A stretch of DNA of 64,000 bases from Marinobacterium_D sp050908845 (lineage in GTDB: Bacteria > Pseudomonadota > Gammaproteobacteria > Pseudomonadales > Balneatricaceae), in assembly GCF_050908845.1 (NCBI RefSeq), contig NZ_CP194171.1:558001-622000 (forward strand). Reading direction: 5' to 3'. A model generated the notes under the pieces. That model saw only the letters and a program-made list of their open reading frames with translations, did not search any database and was not told where the DNA came from. Positions 16,888 through 25,979 of this stretch are shown one piece after another; the first letter of the stretch is position 1; each line of letters starts with the position of its first letter. Both the position numbers and the translations under genes were made by a program.

Positions 16888-18189
16888 TCAGCCGCCCAGC
16901 TGCGGCAGCCAGAGCACGATTTGCGGGAAAATCGAGATCAGCAGTGCTGCGACACACATGAGGATGAAGAAGGGGAAAGCGGCCAGTGCGATTGTACCGA
17001 GCTTCTCGCCAGTCAGTCCCTGGAGTACGAACAGGTTAAACCCGACCGGCGGCGTAATCTGCCCCAGTTCCACCATGATCACCAGGAACACGCCGAACCA
17101 GAGCGGATCGAAACCAGCCTGAACCACCAGCGGCAGGGTGATCGGCAGGCTCATCACGGTGATCGAGATACCGTCCAGGAACAGCCCGAGAATCACGTAG
17201 AAGAGCGCAAGAATCAGCAGCAGTGCCGGCGCCGAAAGCTCAAGCGAGCCGATGAACTCCGCCAGATCCCGCGGGATATGCAGATAGCCCACCGCGGTGG
17301 AGAGCAGCGCAGCGCAGACCAGAATCGAGCACACCATGACGCTGCTGAGAATGGTCGCCTGCACCGCATCGGTGAACAGCTTCCAGCTCAGCTGGCGCTC
17401 GAACAGCAGCATCAGCACCACGGCGCCGACACCCACGGCCGCTGCCTCGGAGGGCGTGGCGATACCGCTGTAGATCGAGCCGATGACGATAAAGATCAGC
17501 GTCAGGACCGGCGCGAGCAGCGCTGCGCTTTCTTTCATGCTGACCTTGGAGTTGTACTCCCGCGGCGCCTTCTGCGGAAACCGCAGCGCCTGGTAAAACA
17601 GGTAGCCGGAGTAGAGCAGGGCGATCAAAAGGCCTGGCAGCACGCCGGCCATGAACAGCTTGCTGATCGATACCTCGGACTGAACGCCGTAGACGATCAT
17701 CACGATAGACGGCGGAATCAGCAGGCCAAGACTGCCGGCACCGGCCAGGGAGCCGATCGACAGACCACGGTCATAGCCTCGGATCTCCAGTTCACGGGTG
17801 GTGATCTTGCCCACAGTTGCCGTGGTGGCGGAGCTGGAGCCGCTGACCGCTGCGAACAGCGTACAGCCGAAAATATTGGTGTGCAGGATGCCGCCGGGAA
17901 TGCGCGCGGTGATCGGCTCCAGGCCACGGAACAGGCGTTCCGATATATCCGAGCGGAAAATCATCTCCCCCATCAGGATAAACATCGGTATCGCGGAAAG
18001 CTCCCAGGAGCTGCCGGCACGAAACAGAATCCGGCTCAGGGTCACGCCAACGCGATGCAGGCTGAAGTCCGCCATCAGCAGCAGCGACAGCACGGACACG
18101 GTGACCAGGCCGGCAAACACCCAGGTGCCAAGCCCCAGCACGATAAACACCATCGCGATGACGCCGAGGGTCGTTAACAGGATCTCCAT
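16888..18189 (-). CDS. dctM: TRAP transporter large permease (DctM family), system 2
   Basis: This 433-residue, twelve-helix translocator carries the DctM signatures AVSGSSSATTATVGKITTRELEIRGYDRG and VELGQITPPVGFNLFVLQGLTG. It is related to but clearly different from the system 1 permease, so the two operons are not a recent duplication. It is the third gene of a minus-strand dctP-dctQ-dctM operon. Its ATG overlaps the DctQ stop (TGATG). The GlxA-type regulator gene follows on the same strand after a 240-base gap. Confidence 0.92.
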   Translation of the reverse strand: MEILLTTLGVIAMVFIVLGLGTWVFAGLVTVSVLSLLLMADFSLHRVGVTLSRILFRAGSSWELSAIPMFILMGEMIFRSDISERLFRGLEPITARIPGGILHTNIFGCTLFAAVSGSSSATTATVGKITTRELEIRGYDRGLSIGSLAGAGSLGLLIPPSIVMIVYGVQSEVSISKLFMAGVLPGLLIALLYSGYLFYQALRFPQKAPREYNSKVSMKESAALLAPVLTLIFIVIGSIYSGIATPSEAAAVGVGAVVLMLLFERQLSWKLFTDAVQATILSSVMVCSILVCAALLSTAVGYLHIPRDLAEFIGSLELSAPALLLILALFYVILGLFLDGISITVMSLPITLPLVVQAGFDPLWFGVFLVIMVELGQITPPVGFNLFVLQGLTGEKLGTIALAAFPFFILMCVAALLISIFPQIVLWLPQLGG

Positions 18190-18704
18190 CAGCGCGGCTC
18201 CAGATCGATCGGGGTTTTACGAAAAACAATAAGACTCAACACCCGCGAGGAGAGAGTCAGGCAAAGCAGCACCAGGCCCAGCAGCACTGCGCCCTCGGGT
18301 ATCCACAGCGGTGTATCGGCCAGGGATTCGCTGGTGATGCCGCGGGAGTAGCTGCGGCTGACGTTGATACCCCAGTACCAGCTGAGCCAGCCAAACAGGG
18401 CGAACATGACACTTGATATCGCCAGGTCCAGAATCATCGCCGCATTCTTGCTGAGCCGGTTGATCACCAGGCCGACGCGGATCAGGCCGCCTCGCTCCAG
18501 GGCAAAGCCCAGACCCATAAAGGTCGTGGTGGCGACGGCGTAGCCGATGAACTCGTTGAGCACGTAGGTGGAGGTGTTGAACAGGCGCAACAGGATCTCG
18601 AGCAGAATATGGGCCGCCATGTAGACGATCAGGGTGCCGCAGAGAATGCCGGCCCCCTGATTCAGACGTTTGACCAACCCAATATAGAGACGGGCCAACA
18701 GCAT
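18189..18704 (-). CDS. dctQ: TRAP transporter small permease (DctQ family), system 2
   Basis: This 171-residue membrane protein has four helices and the DctQ-type loop FALERGGLIRVGLVINRL. It is encoded 4 bases after the dctP stop and overlaps dctM by one base, so the three genes form one tight operon. It acts as the membrane partner that links the periplasmic receptor to DctM. Sequence identity to the system 1 DctQ looks low by eye. Confidence 0.88.
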   Translation of the reverse strand: MLLARLYIGLVKRLNQGAGILCGTLIVYMAAHILLEILLRLFNTSTYVLNEFIGYAVATTTFMGLGFALERGGLIRVGLVINRLSKNAAMILDLAISSVMFALFGWLSWYWGINVSRSYSRGITSESLADTPLWIPEGAVLLGLVLLCLTLSSRVLSLIVFRKTPIDLEPR

Positions 18705-18708
18705 CGGC

Positions 18709-19683
18709 TTATTCCGCCTTCAGTGCGTCGAGAATCTCCTGACCGGTGCTGCCGGTGTTTTCCAGCCACTCCTGCACGGCCGGTTCTGCAGCGGCTTTCA
18801 GCGCGGCAGCCATGTCCGGGTCAACATCGGTGTAGATGTTGACGTCGTGGCTCTGCAGCTCGGCGTAGTTCTGTTCCAGGCGTGAGCGCACGGTTTCCCA
18901 GTTGTGGGCGTCGGTGCGCTTGGCAGCTTCCAGGATCGCTGCCTGCTCCTCTTCGGAGAGGTCTTCAAACGCATCGCGGTTCATATGGACCATGTTCAGC
19001 GGCACCGCGTAGCGGATCTCGGTGTAATGGTTCAGATGTTCCCAGAAGCTGCCGTTGGCGCCGGATTCAGCGGAGGTCAGCACCGCGGAGATACCGCCGG
19101 TGGAGAGCTGTGGCACCACGTCCGCCCAGGAGAGCAGTACCGGCGCAGCGCCCGCTTCCTTGAAGGCGATGGTGCCGTTTTTGTCGTAGGTGCGGATCTT
19201 CAGGTTGGTCAGAGCATCGGTGGAGTTGACCATCTCTTCGGACCAGATACCACTGGCCGGCCAGGGAGAGGCGTAGAGCAGAATCTGATCGTTCTCCTCA
19301 AAGACCTTCGCGTATTCCGGGCGGGCAATTTCGTACAGCTTCTGCGCTTCATCGACACTGTCGGCCACAAAAGGCAGTGATGAGAGCAGGAAGATCGGGT
19401 CGATACCGCCGATGGTGCCGGCCAGGGTATCGGCGATCTGTACGGCGTTATCGGCCACCGCGTAGAAGTGGTCGGCAGACTTGAAGCCCAGGGAACCGCT
19501 GGTATGCAGCGCGATATCGACGCTGCCACCGGTCAGCTCGTTGACCTGGTCGATGAAGTAGGCATCACCCTGAGCATGGATCGATTTGTCGTTGTACTCG
19601 TTGGAAAAGTCCAGGGTTGCGGCGTTGCCGAGCATGGATACGCCCAGTGAAGCGGCAGCCAGAATTTTGTAGGTGTTCGACAT
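18709..19683 (-). CDS. dctP: TRAP transporter substrate-binding protein (DctP family), system 2
   Basis: This 324-residue secreted receptor has a short Sec signal peptide (about 1-21, SMLGNA before ATLDFS). A DctP body follows: DQVNELTGGSVDIALHTSGSLGFKSADHFYAVADNAVQIAD, then LTNLKIRTYDKNGTIAFKEAGAAPVLLSWADVVPQLSTGGISAVLTSAESG, which holds the conserved arginine region. It is divergent from the system 1 receptor. A GGAGATCC-type ribosome-binding site precedes the ATG. The substrate is unknown; an organic acid is the family expectation. Confidence 0.9.
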   Translation of the reverse strand: MSNTYKILAAASLGVSMLGNAATLDFSNEYNDKSIHAQGDAYFIDQVNELTGGSVDIALHTSGSLGFKSADHFYAVADNAVQIADTLAGTIGGIDPIFLLSSLPFVADSVDEAQKLYEIARPEYAKVFEENDQILLYASPWPASGIWSEEMVNSTDALTNLKIRTYDKNGTIAFKEAGAAPVLLSWADVVPQLSTGGISAVLTSAESGANGSFWEHLNHYTEIRYAVPLNMVHMNRDAFEDLSEEEQAAILEAAKRTDAHNWETVRSRLEQNYAELQSHDVNIYTDVDPDMAAALKAAAEPAVQEWLENTGSTGQEILDALKAE

Positions 19684-20008
19684 TTGGATCTCCTGATCAG
19701 GTTATCGGAGCTTGGAAGGTAGGTGGTACTTGGAATATACGTATAGGAAAAACTATTTACTCGCGCTACATCTGTCTGTCTCCGGTTATAACCTGCCTAT
19801 TTGCGCCAAAAGCATCGGTTTTGGTCGCTGTGCATAAAATAGTCACTCCTGTTGGACAAAAAGCATAGGCGGTCAGACGCGGGTTGGCATTGCATCAGCC
19901 GTTAACCAGGCGCTGTCGCAGCGTCTGTGTCCGTTGCACACGGGTATCTCTCGCTTGGGTGTGATGCCAGGCGCTACAATGCCTGCTGAATCCAAGCAGC
20001 GATGTGTT
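19684..20008. other. 325-bp divergent intergenic region
   Basis: No gene is visible here. It holds the promoters of dctP system 2 (leftward) and srkA (rightward). The part near dctP is AT-rich and contains the 10-bp palindrome TATACGTATA at 19736-19745, about 55 bases before the dctP start, a possible operator. I see no other repeat or RNA element. Confidence 0.5.
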
Positions 20009-21001
20009 ATGACAGAGAATCTCAGCCAGCCCTTTTATCAGCTAATGCCCGATACCGTGATCGATGCGGTGGAATCCCGTGGTTATCTCAGTGACGGCCG
20101 CATACTTGCGCTAAACAGCTACGAGAACCGCGTATACCAGGTCGGCATCGATGAAGCGGAGCCGCTGATCGCCAAGTTTTATCGCCCGGCGCGCTGGAGC
20201 GATGAGCAGATTCTTGAGGAGCATGAGTTCTGCTTCGAGATGGCGGAGCAGGAGCTGCCGGTGGTGGCACCGCTGCGGGATGATAACGGCGACAGCCTGT
20301 TTCGCTTCGGTGATTACCGCTTTTCACTTTATCCCCGTCGTGGCGGGCGAGCGCCGGAACTGTCTGACCCGGACCATCTCTACCGACTCGGGCAGACACT
20401 GGGGCGGATTCACCTGATCGGTGCTGCCAGGGATTTTCAGTACCGCCCGGCGCTGACGATCCAGAGCTACGGATATGACAGCGTTGAGCTGATCGCGGCG
20501 TCGTTTATCCCGGCCGCGCTGAAAGAGGCATACACCAGCCTGACCCGGGACCTGCTGCAGGAGGTGGAGGCTGCCTTCAAGCAGGCTGGTAAGGTGCGGA
20601 TGATCCGGGCTCATGGTGACTGCCACGGCGGTAACATTCTCTGGCGTGACGATACCCCCAACTTCGTCGACTTCGACGACTCACGCATGGCGCCGGCGAT
20701 TCAGGATCTGTGGATGCTGCTCACCGGCGATGACCGCAATGAGCTACAGCTGCAACTGAACGAGATCGTCGAGGGCTACAACGAGTTTGCCGAATTCGAT
20801 CCGCGCGAGCTGCACCTGGTGGAGGCGCTGCGCACGCTGCGGATGCTGCACTACAGTGCCTGGCTGGGCCGCCGCTGGGACGACCCGGCGTTTCCGCACA
20901 ACTTCTCCTGGTTCAATACCGAGCGCTACTGGGGTGAACACCTGCTGCAGCTGCGCGAGCAGTTCGCCAAGTTGCGCGAGCCGGTGCTAGAGTTGCTCTA
21001 G
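20009..21001 (+). CDS. srkA: Stress response kinase A (YihE/SrkA, serine/threonine kinase)
   Basis: This 330-residue protein of the choline-kinase-like fold matches SrkA in length (328 in E. coli). The opening FYQLMPDTVIDAVESRGYLSDGRILALNSYENRVYQVG, the catalytic loop RAHGDCHGGNILW and the metal-binding FVDFDDSRMAP are all present. In E. coli it phosphorylates proteins and counters cell death under stress. I chose the ATG at 20009 (MTENLSQPF); the longer open frame from 19934 would add 25 unrelated residues. It is separated from the next gene by about 80 bases. Confidence 0.92.
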   Translation: MTENLSQPFYQLMPDTVIDAVESRGYLSDGRILALNSYENRVYQVGIDEAEPLIAKFYRPARWSDEQILEEHEFCFEMAEQELPVVAPLRDDNGDSLFRFGDYRFSLYPRRGGRAPELSDPDHLYRLGQTLGRIHLIGAARDFQYRPALTIQSYGYDSVELIAASFIPAALKEAYTSLTRDLLQEVEAAFKQAGKVRMIRAHGDCHGGNILWRDDTPNFVDFDDSRMAPAIQDLWMLLTGDDRNELQLQLNEIVEGYNEFAEFDPRELHLVEALRTLRMLHYSAWLGRRWDDPAFPHNFSWFNTERYWGEHLLQLREQFAKLREPVLELL

Positions 21002-21082
21002 AGCGATCATCGGCGGTTTAGCCCAATCAAGTTGAAGTGGCGGCCACCATCATGGACACAGGCAGCGTCACAAGGAGGAAGG

Positions 21083-22543
21083 ATGTCAGGCGATATCTTG
21101 ATTGGTGGCACAGCGGGTCAGCAACTGTCACTGAAGGCGGGCTATGCCAATCGCCACGGGCTGATTGCCGGCGCCACCGGGACCGGTAAAACCGTTACCC
21201 TGCAGGTGTTGGCAGAGGGCTTCTCACGCCTGGGTGTGCCGGTGTTCCTGGCCGATGTGAAGGGCGATCTCTCCGGTCTTTGCTGCGCCGGCACTCCCCA
21301 CCACAAGATCGACGAGCGGCTGCAGAGTATCGGCATTACTGACTTCCAGCAGGCCTCGAGCCCGGTGGCATTCTGGGATCTGTTTGGTGAGCGTGGCATC
21401 CCGGTGCGCAGCACGATCTCTGAGATGGGGCCGCAGCTGCTGGCGGCCCTGCTTGAGCTGAACGAAACCCAGGAGAGCATCCTCATACTGGCGTTCGAAT
21501 TTGCCGATGATGAGGGCCTGCTGCTGGTCGATCTCAACGACCTGCGCACCACGCTCAGCTACCTGGCGGAGCATGGACGTGAGCTGGGCTCCCAGTTTGC
21601 GGTTTCAAAGGCGTCGGTGAATGCGATTCTGCGCCGTCTGCTGATGATCGAGCGCGAGGGCGGCGATCTGTTCTTCGGCGAACCGGCGCTGTCGTTGAAT
21701 GATCTGCTGCGAACCGATCGACAGGGGCGTGGCGTGATCAATATTCTCAGTGCCGAACGCCTGATCCAGTCCCCCCGTCTCTATTCCACCTTCCTGCTCT
21801 GGCTGTTGTCTGAGTTGTTCGAGCAACTGCCGGAGATTGGTGATCCGGAACAGCCGGAGCTGGTGTTCTTCTTCGACGAGGCGCATCTGTTGTTCAACAG
21901 TGCGCCGAAAGCGCTGCTGGAAAAGATCGAGCAGTTGGTCAGGCTGATCCGATCCAAGGGGGTGGGCGTCTACTTCATCACCCAATCGCCGGCGGATATT
22001 CCGGACAGCGTGCTGGGCCAGCTTGGCAACAGGATTCAACACGCCCTGCGCGCCTATACGCCGAAGGAACAGAAGGCGGTCAGGGTGGCGGCCCAGTCGT
22101 TCCGGCCCAACCCTGAGCTGGATACGGAAGCGGCGATCTCCGTGCTTGGTGTCGGCGAAGCGCTGGTCTCGGTGTTGTCCGAGGGCGGCGTGCCTACTCC
22201 TGTTCAGCGCCTGTTGATCGCGCCACCGGCATCCCGGATCGGCCCCGCCCAGCAGCAGGAGCGTGATCAGGTGCTGGGTGATAGCCCTTTGCAGCGACGC
22301 TACGGAGAAAGCTTCGATCCCGAATCGGCACACGAAGAGTTGCTGCGCCGGGTAGAGCGGCAGGAGCAAAACGAGCAGAGGGTCCAGGCAGAGGAGTCCC
22401 GCAGGCGGAACAGCGCGGCTGGCAGAACTGGCCGTAGCAGGGAATCGGCGGGCGAGGCGTTTTTGAAAAGTCTGGCGCGCAGCGCCGGCAGTTCCGTCGG
22501 GCGTCGATTACTGCGCGGCCTGTTGGGGTCGTTGTTGAAATAG
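21083..22543 (+). CDS. HerA-like / DUF853 (YjgR-type) ATPase
   Basis: This 486-residue P-loop ATPase of the HerA-FtsK superfamily has Walker A GATGTGKT at residues 30-37, Walker B ELVFFFDEAHLLF, and a sensor region YFITQSPADIPDSVLGQLGNRIQHALRA. The last 70 residues are polar and low-complexity, ending in a short basic/hydrophobic tail. AAGGAGG lies just before the ATG at 21083. Members are widespread in proteobacteria, and their cellular role is poorly defined. It is not next to a NurA nuclease or a partner resembling a defence system, so I treat it as a housekeeping-type homologue. Confidence 0.88.
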   Translation: MSGDILIGGTAGQQLSLKAGYANRHGLIAGATGTGKTVTLQVLAEGFSRLGVPVFLADVKGDLSGLCCAGTPHHKIDERLQSIGITDFQQASSPVAFWDLFGERGIPVRSTISEMGPQLLAALLELNETQESILILAFEFADDEGLLLVDLNDLRTTLSYLAEHGRELGSQFAVSKASVNAILRRLLMIEREGGDLFFGEPALSLNDLLRTDRQGRGVINILSAERLIQSPRLYSTFLLWLLSELFEQLPEIGDPEQPELVFFFDEAHLLFNSAPKALLEKIEQLVRLIRSKGVGVYFITQSPADIPDSVLGQLGNRIQHALRAYTPKEQKAVRVAAQSFRPNPELDTEAAISVLGVGEALVSVLSEGGVPTPVQRLLIAPPASRIGPAQQQERDQVLGDSPLQRRYGESFDPESAHEELLRRVERQEQNEQRVQAEESRRRNSAAGRTGRSRESAGEAFLKSLARSAGSSVGRRLLRGLLGSLLK

Positions 22544-22626
22544 TGTCCGGAGCAGCGCTGTCACGGGAGCCTGTGCTGGCGCAGGATCGGTTTTCGCGTT
22601 TCAGTGCCGCCCGGTGCCGAGACGTT

Positions 22627-24006
22627 TTAAAGTTTGCGCACGCGGTAGTTCTTGCCCTTGATGGTGCGCGATTTGATCTTCTCCAGAGCGATTTCTGAAA
22701 CCTCACGCTTCACCGCGACATAGGTCACGAAATCGTGCACCTCGATATCACCTATGTCATCACCTTTCAGCTGACCACCGGCGGTCAGGGTGCCAACGAT
22801 ATCGCCCGGACGCAGCTTGTTCTTGCGACCGCCGGCGATCGCCAGGGTGCGCATCGGTGCCCGCGGCGGTTTGATAGACGGGTTGGGCGTGGGCAGCTGC
22901 TCGATCACCTCGATCGGCCTGTGCTGGTCGCTGTTGACCCGCTCCAGCTTGAGTGTCTCTTTCGGGCCGACCAGGCTCAGTGCCGTGCCGCTGCGGCCGG
23001 CGCGGCCGGTGCGTCCGATACGGTGGGTATAGACGGCAGGATCACGCGGCAGGTCGATGTTGATAACCATGTCCACGGCATCGATATCCAGACCACGAGC
23101 GGCCACGTCGGTGGCGACCAGCAGCGTCAGGCTGCGGTTGCTGAACAGGGTGATGCGCTGGTCGCGTTCCCGCTGTTCCATATCGCCGTGCAGCACGCCA
23201 ACGGAGTAACCGGCGCTTTTCACTGCCTGGGCGTACTCTTCGCAGCGGGCGCGGGTGTTGCAGAAGATCACCGCCGCATCAGGGGTCTGCTGTTGCAGCA
23301 GGGCGATCAGCGTATTGGCCTTAAGTGGTTCGTCGCACAGGTAGGCGCGCTGGGTGATATCCGCTGGCGCTTCGCGATCCGGTGCCGTCACCCGTGCCGG
23401 AGTGCGCTGGTATTTTGACGAGAGCTGCTCGATATCCTTCGGATAGGTGGCGGAGAACAGCAGGGTCTGGCGGCTGTCCGGTGTAGTGTCGATGATCGCG
23501 CCGATATCCTCGGCAAAGCCCATATCGAGCATCCGGTCCGCCTCATCCAGCACCAGGGTTTCAACCCTATCCAGCGTCAGTGTGCGCTTGCGCAGGTGAT
23601 CCTTGATCCGGCCGGGGGTACCAACCACCACATGGGCGCCGTGTTCCAGCGAGCCGATCTGCGGTCCGATCGGTGTGCCGCCACACAGGGTGATGATCTT
23701 GATGTTGTCCTGGTAGCGGGCCAGCCGACGCAGTTCCTTGGCAACCTGGGTGGCCAGCTCCCGCGTGGGGCAGAGCACCAGGCCCTGCACGGCGAAAAGC
23801 CGCGGCTTGAGTTTGTTCAGCAGGCCGATGCCGAAGGCGGCGGTCTTGCCGCTGCCGGTTTTCGCCTGGGCGATCAGGTCCTGGCCGTTCAGTGCCACCG
23901 GCAGGCTCAGGGCCTGAATCGGTGTCATCTCGGCGTAGCCGATGCTGGCAAGGTTATTGAGCTGCGCTTTGGGCAGGCTGAGGCTGCTGAAACGGGTATC
24001 GGTCAC
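22627..24006 (-). CDS. dbpA: ATP-dependent RNA helicase DbpA
   Basis: This 459-residue DEAD-box helicase acts in 50S ribosome assembly by recognising 23S rRNA hairpin 92. Motifs are the Q motif (MTPIQALSLP), Walker A AQAKTGSGKT, LDEADRMLDMG, LLFSATY, and HRIGRTGRAG. The C-terminal DbpA RNA-binding domain is present (KNKLRPGDIVGTLTAGGQLKGDDIGDIEVHDFVTYVAV), which separates it from RhlE and other DEAD proteins. The length equals that of E. coli DbpA (457). It is divergent from the cytochrome c' gene. Confidence 0.95.
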   Translation of the reverse strand: MTDTRFSSLSLPKAQLNNLASIGYAEMTPIQALSLPVALNGQDLIAQAKTGSGKTAAFGIGLLNKLKPRLFAVQGLVLCPTRELATQVAKELRRLARYQDNIKIITLCGGTPIGPQIGSLEHGAHVVVGTPGRIKDHLRKRTLTLDRVETLVLDEADRMLDMGFAEDIGAIIDTTPDSRQTLLFSATYPKDIEQLSSKYQRTPARVTAPDREAPADITQRAYLCDEPLKANTLIALLQQQTPDAAVIFCNTRARCEEYAQAVKSAGYSVGVLHGDMEQRERDQRITLFSNRSLTLLVATDVAARGLDIDAVDMVINIDLPRDPAVYTHRIGRTGRAGRSGTALSLVGPKETLKLERVNSDQHRPIEVIEQLPTPNPSIKPPRAPMRTLAIAGGRKNKLRPGDIVGTLTAGGQLKGDDIGDIEVHDFVTYVAVKREVSEIALEKIKSRTIKGKNYRVRKL

Positions 24007-24171
24007 GGGCGGGTCCGTCGGGGGATGAGGTTGGCGAAATTACGAGTTGAAAGCGGCCAGTATAGCAGAGCAAGGGCGCGATTCAGACAACCCGCTGTCC
24101 CGTTGAACCTGTCCTTTAGCGCCGATCTCCGTGCTAAGGTAATCGCTTTTTCAGGCAGTAAGGAGTCATCG

Positions 24172-24630
24172 ATGAAAAAGTACCTGTTGGCCGTTACGCT
24201 GCTGCTCGGCAGCGCTTCACCGCTGTTGCATGCCGCCGATCCGGAAGACGCGGTGGCGTTTCGCCAGGGCGTGTTTCGTGCCATGGGATGGAACTTCGGC
24301 CCGATGGGGGCGATGATTCAGGGCCGCAAACCCTTCGATGCCGAGGCCTTTGCCCAAGGTGCAGAGCGCGTGGCGCTGCTGGCAAGCATGGCGCCGGAAG
24401 GGTTTGTCGAGGGCACGGGGATACAAGACGGTTTCGATACCCGTTTGCGGGACGAATACTGGTATCAGCAGGATCACTTCAACAAACTGATGACACAGAT
24501 GATCGAGAAAGCCGAGGATTTCTCACGCCAGGTCGGAGAAGGCAAGGATCGCGAGGCGCTGAGACCTGCCTTCGGGCAGCTGGCGAAAAGCTGCAAAAGC
24601 TGCCACGACGAGTACCGTGCCCGGGATTAA
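24172..24630 (+). CDS. Cytochrome c'
   Basis: This 152-residue periplasmic haem protein has a signal peptide at about 1-21 (LLLGSASPLLHA), a four-helix body beginning DAVAFRQGVFRAMGWNFGPM, and the C-terminal haem-attachment motif CKSCH at residues 141-145. The C-terminal position of the CxxCH is diagnostic for class II cytochromes c'. Family members bind NO and other small ligands. The ATG at 24172 has AAGGAG 9 bases upstream. A longer open frame to 23596 runs antisense to dbpA and is not part of the gene. Confidence 0.92.
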   Translation: MKKYLLAVTLLLGSASPLLHAADPEDAVAFRQGVFRAMGWNFGPMGAMIQGRKPFDAEAFAQGAERVALLASMAPEGFVEGTGIQDGFDTRLRDEYWYQQDHFNKLMTQMIEKAEDFSRQVGEGKDREALRPAFGQLAKSCKSCHDEYRARD

Positions 24631-24638
24631 ACGCCGTT

Positions 24639-25286
24639 TTAGCGGGGTGGGTCGATCTGGTTGCCAAGGCTGGCGTTAACGCGGAACCAGCCAGCGATGC
24701 TGTAACGATCCGCCTTCGCCGGCAATACCTCATGGGGAAAGCGGTCGCTGAGAAAGATCACCAGCGTGCCCGCTTCCGGGGCGACCTTCTCGATCGGCTC
24801 GTCGCCGGACTCGGGATAGATCAGCAGCTCGCCACCATCATCCTGTTTCCACCCCTCATTCAGGTAATACACCGTGGTCAGAACGCGGTTGGTCTGGCCG
24901 CGAAAGGCGTCCAGGTGGCGCTTGTAGAAGGCCCCCGGCGCGTAATGGGCAAAGTGACATTCGTAGTCGAACAGCCCCATGAACAGGCGGCGGTTGATCG
25001 CTTCGCGCAGGGCTTCCATCCACTCCAGGTAGGCGGTCTCGGTGGCGTCGCTGAGACTCAGCCAGTGGATCTCATCCTGCCGTATCTGACTGTTAAGATG
25101 TTGATTCTGTTCTCTGCCCACGCCGGCGCGGCGGAAAGCGTGTGTCAGTTCCTGGGTGCGCTCGAAGAGCGCCCGGGTAATCGCAGCGTCCGGCCCGTCG
25201 CTGAGCAGTATATAACCCTCTTCCACCAGAGCATCGGCGATGCGGTCGAAAGTCGCTTCGGTGGCTGCGGTCAGAATGCTGGTCAT
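24639..25286 (-). CDS. 2-oxoglutarate/Fe(II)-dependent oxygenase (prolyl-4-hydroxylase-like)
   Basis: This 215-residue protein has the double-stranded beta-helix iron site: H124-x-D126 (YKRHLDAF), the distal H185 (DRFPHEVLP) and the 2-oxoglutarate-binding R194 (ADRYSIAGWFR). The pattern RVLTTVYYLNEGWKQDDGGELLIYP is typical of the P4Hc subgroup. It probably hydroxylates a protein or small molecule; no substrate can be read from the neighbours. It is convergent with cytochrome c' (8 bases between stops) and divergent from the 3D-domain gene. Confidence 0.85.
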   Translation of the reverse strand: MTSILTAATEATFDRIADALVEEGYILLSDGPDAAITRALFERTQELTHAFRRAGVGREQNQHLNSQIRQDEIHWLSLSDATETAYLEWMEALREAINRRLFMGLFDYECHFAHYAPGAFYKRHLDAFRGQTNRVLTTVYYLNEGWKQDDGGELLIYPESGDEPIEKVAPEAGTLVIFLSDRFPHEVLPAKADRYSIAGWFRVNASLGNQIDPPR

Positions 25287-25448
25287 CGGGGTTCTCCGGA
25301 AGGGGAGCCACTATATAAACCGATTTTCGTTCTTAGTCACGGTAAATGTTGTTATTGGGCACTAAAAATGGCGAAATTCAGAGATTGATTAACCCCGCAT
25401 CTGTTGGGTATCATTTGATCAATTATTCGCCATGTCCGGAGACAGGTT

Positions 25449-25868
25449 ATCAAGAATTCGGTTCTAGTCAGGCTTGCTTGTGCAGTGTCACTTACGTGGC
25501 TGCTGGCGTCTTCGCCTGCGCACAGCACTGAGTCCGGCCAGGTTAAGTTGCAGGTCAAAGCTTCGGCGTATAACTCGGTGCCGGAACAGACCAACGACCA
25601 GCCTTCCATCGCCGCCTGGGGTGACGAGTTGCGTCCGGGCATGAAAGTGGTGGCTGTCTCCCGCGATCTGCTGCGCCACCACGGGCTGACCTATGGTACC
25701 GAGGTCAGAATCGAGGGCCTGAAGGGACGCTACGTGGTGATGGACAAGATGAATAAGCGCTGGTCCCGCAAGATCGATATCTACATGGGTGAAAATGTGG
25801 AAGCCGCCCTGAACTGGGGAGTGCGCGAAGTCACCATCACCTGGCAGGCGCCGGCCGCCGAAAGCTGA
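25449..25868 (+). CDS. Secreted 3D-domain protein, probable ATC start
   Basis: The protein is small and exported. Its second half has the 3D barrel fold shared with MltA-like and RlpA-like proteins (GTEVRIEGLKGRYVVMDKMN then WSRKIDIYMG, with the conserved Asp residues). No ATG, GTG or TTG begins the full signal peptide. The frame reads KNSVLVRLACAVSLTWLLASSPAHS, a complete signal peptide, directly after an ATC at 25449 that lies 7 bases after GGAG. The first conventional start is GTG 25485, which would leave only half of the hydrophobic segment and no basic end. The true product is therefore probably 139 residues. A cell-wall or envelope role is inferred. Confidence 0.75.
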   Translation: MKNSVLVRLACAVSLTWLLASSPAHSTESGQVKLQVKASAYNSVPEQTNDQPSIAAWGDELRPGMKVVAVSRDLLRHHGLTYGTEVRIEGLKGRYVVMDKMNKRWSRKIDIYMGENVEAALNWGVREVTITWQAPAAES

Positions 25869-25979
25869 GTTTCTCTGTTCCCGTCCTCCTTTCCTTCCCC
25901 GATATACAGTTTCAATCCGGCAGTGCTAGAATCCTGAGTAATATGGTCAACCATTCGATCGACGACAGGGAGAAAAAGC

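Noticed and set aside
16921..18177. 418-codon open frame opposite the second dctM
   Set aside because: Its translation is an improbable Gln/Arg/His-rich sequence, the usual antisense image of a membrane protein gene.
21083..22543. HerA-like ATPase as part of an antiphage defence system
   Set aside because: HerA homologues occur in defence systems, but this one has no nuclease, Sir2 or DUF4297 partner beside it. Its closest pattern is the housekeeping YjgR type.
23596..24171. Long upstream extension of the cytochrome c' frame
   Set aside because: It lies antisense to dbpA. The signal peptide at ATG 24172 with AAGGAG upstream marks the real start.
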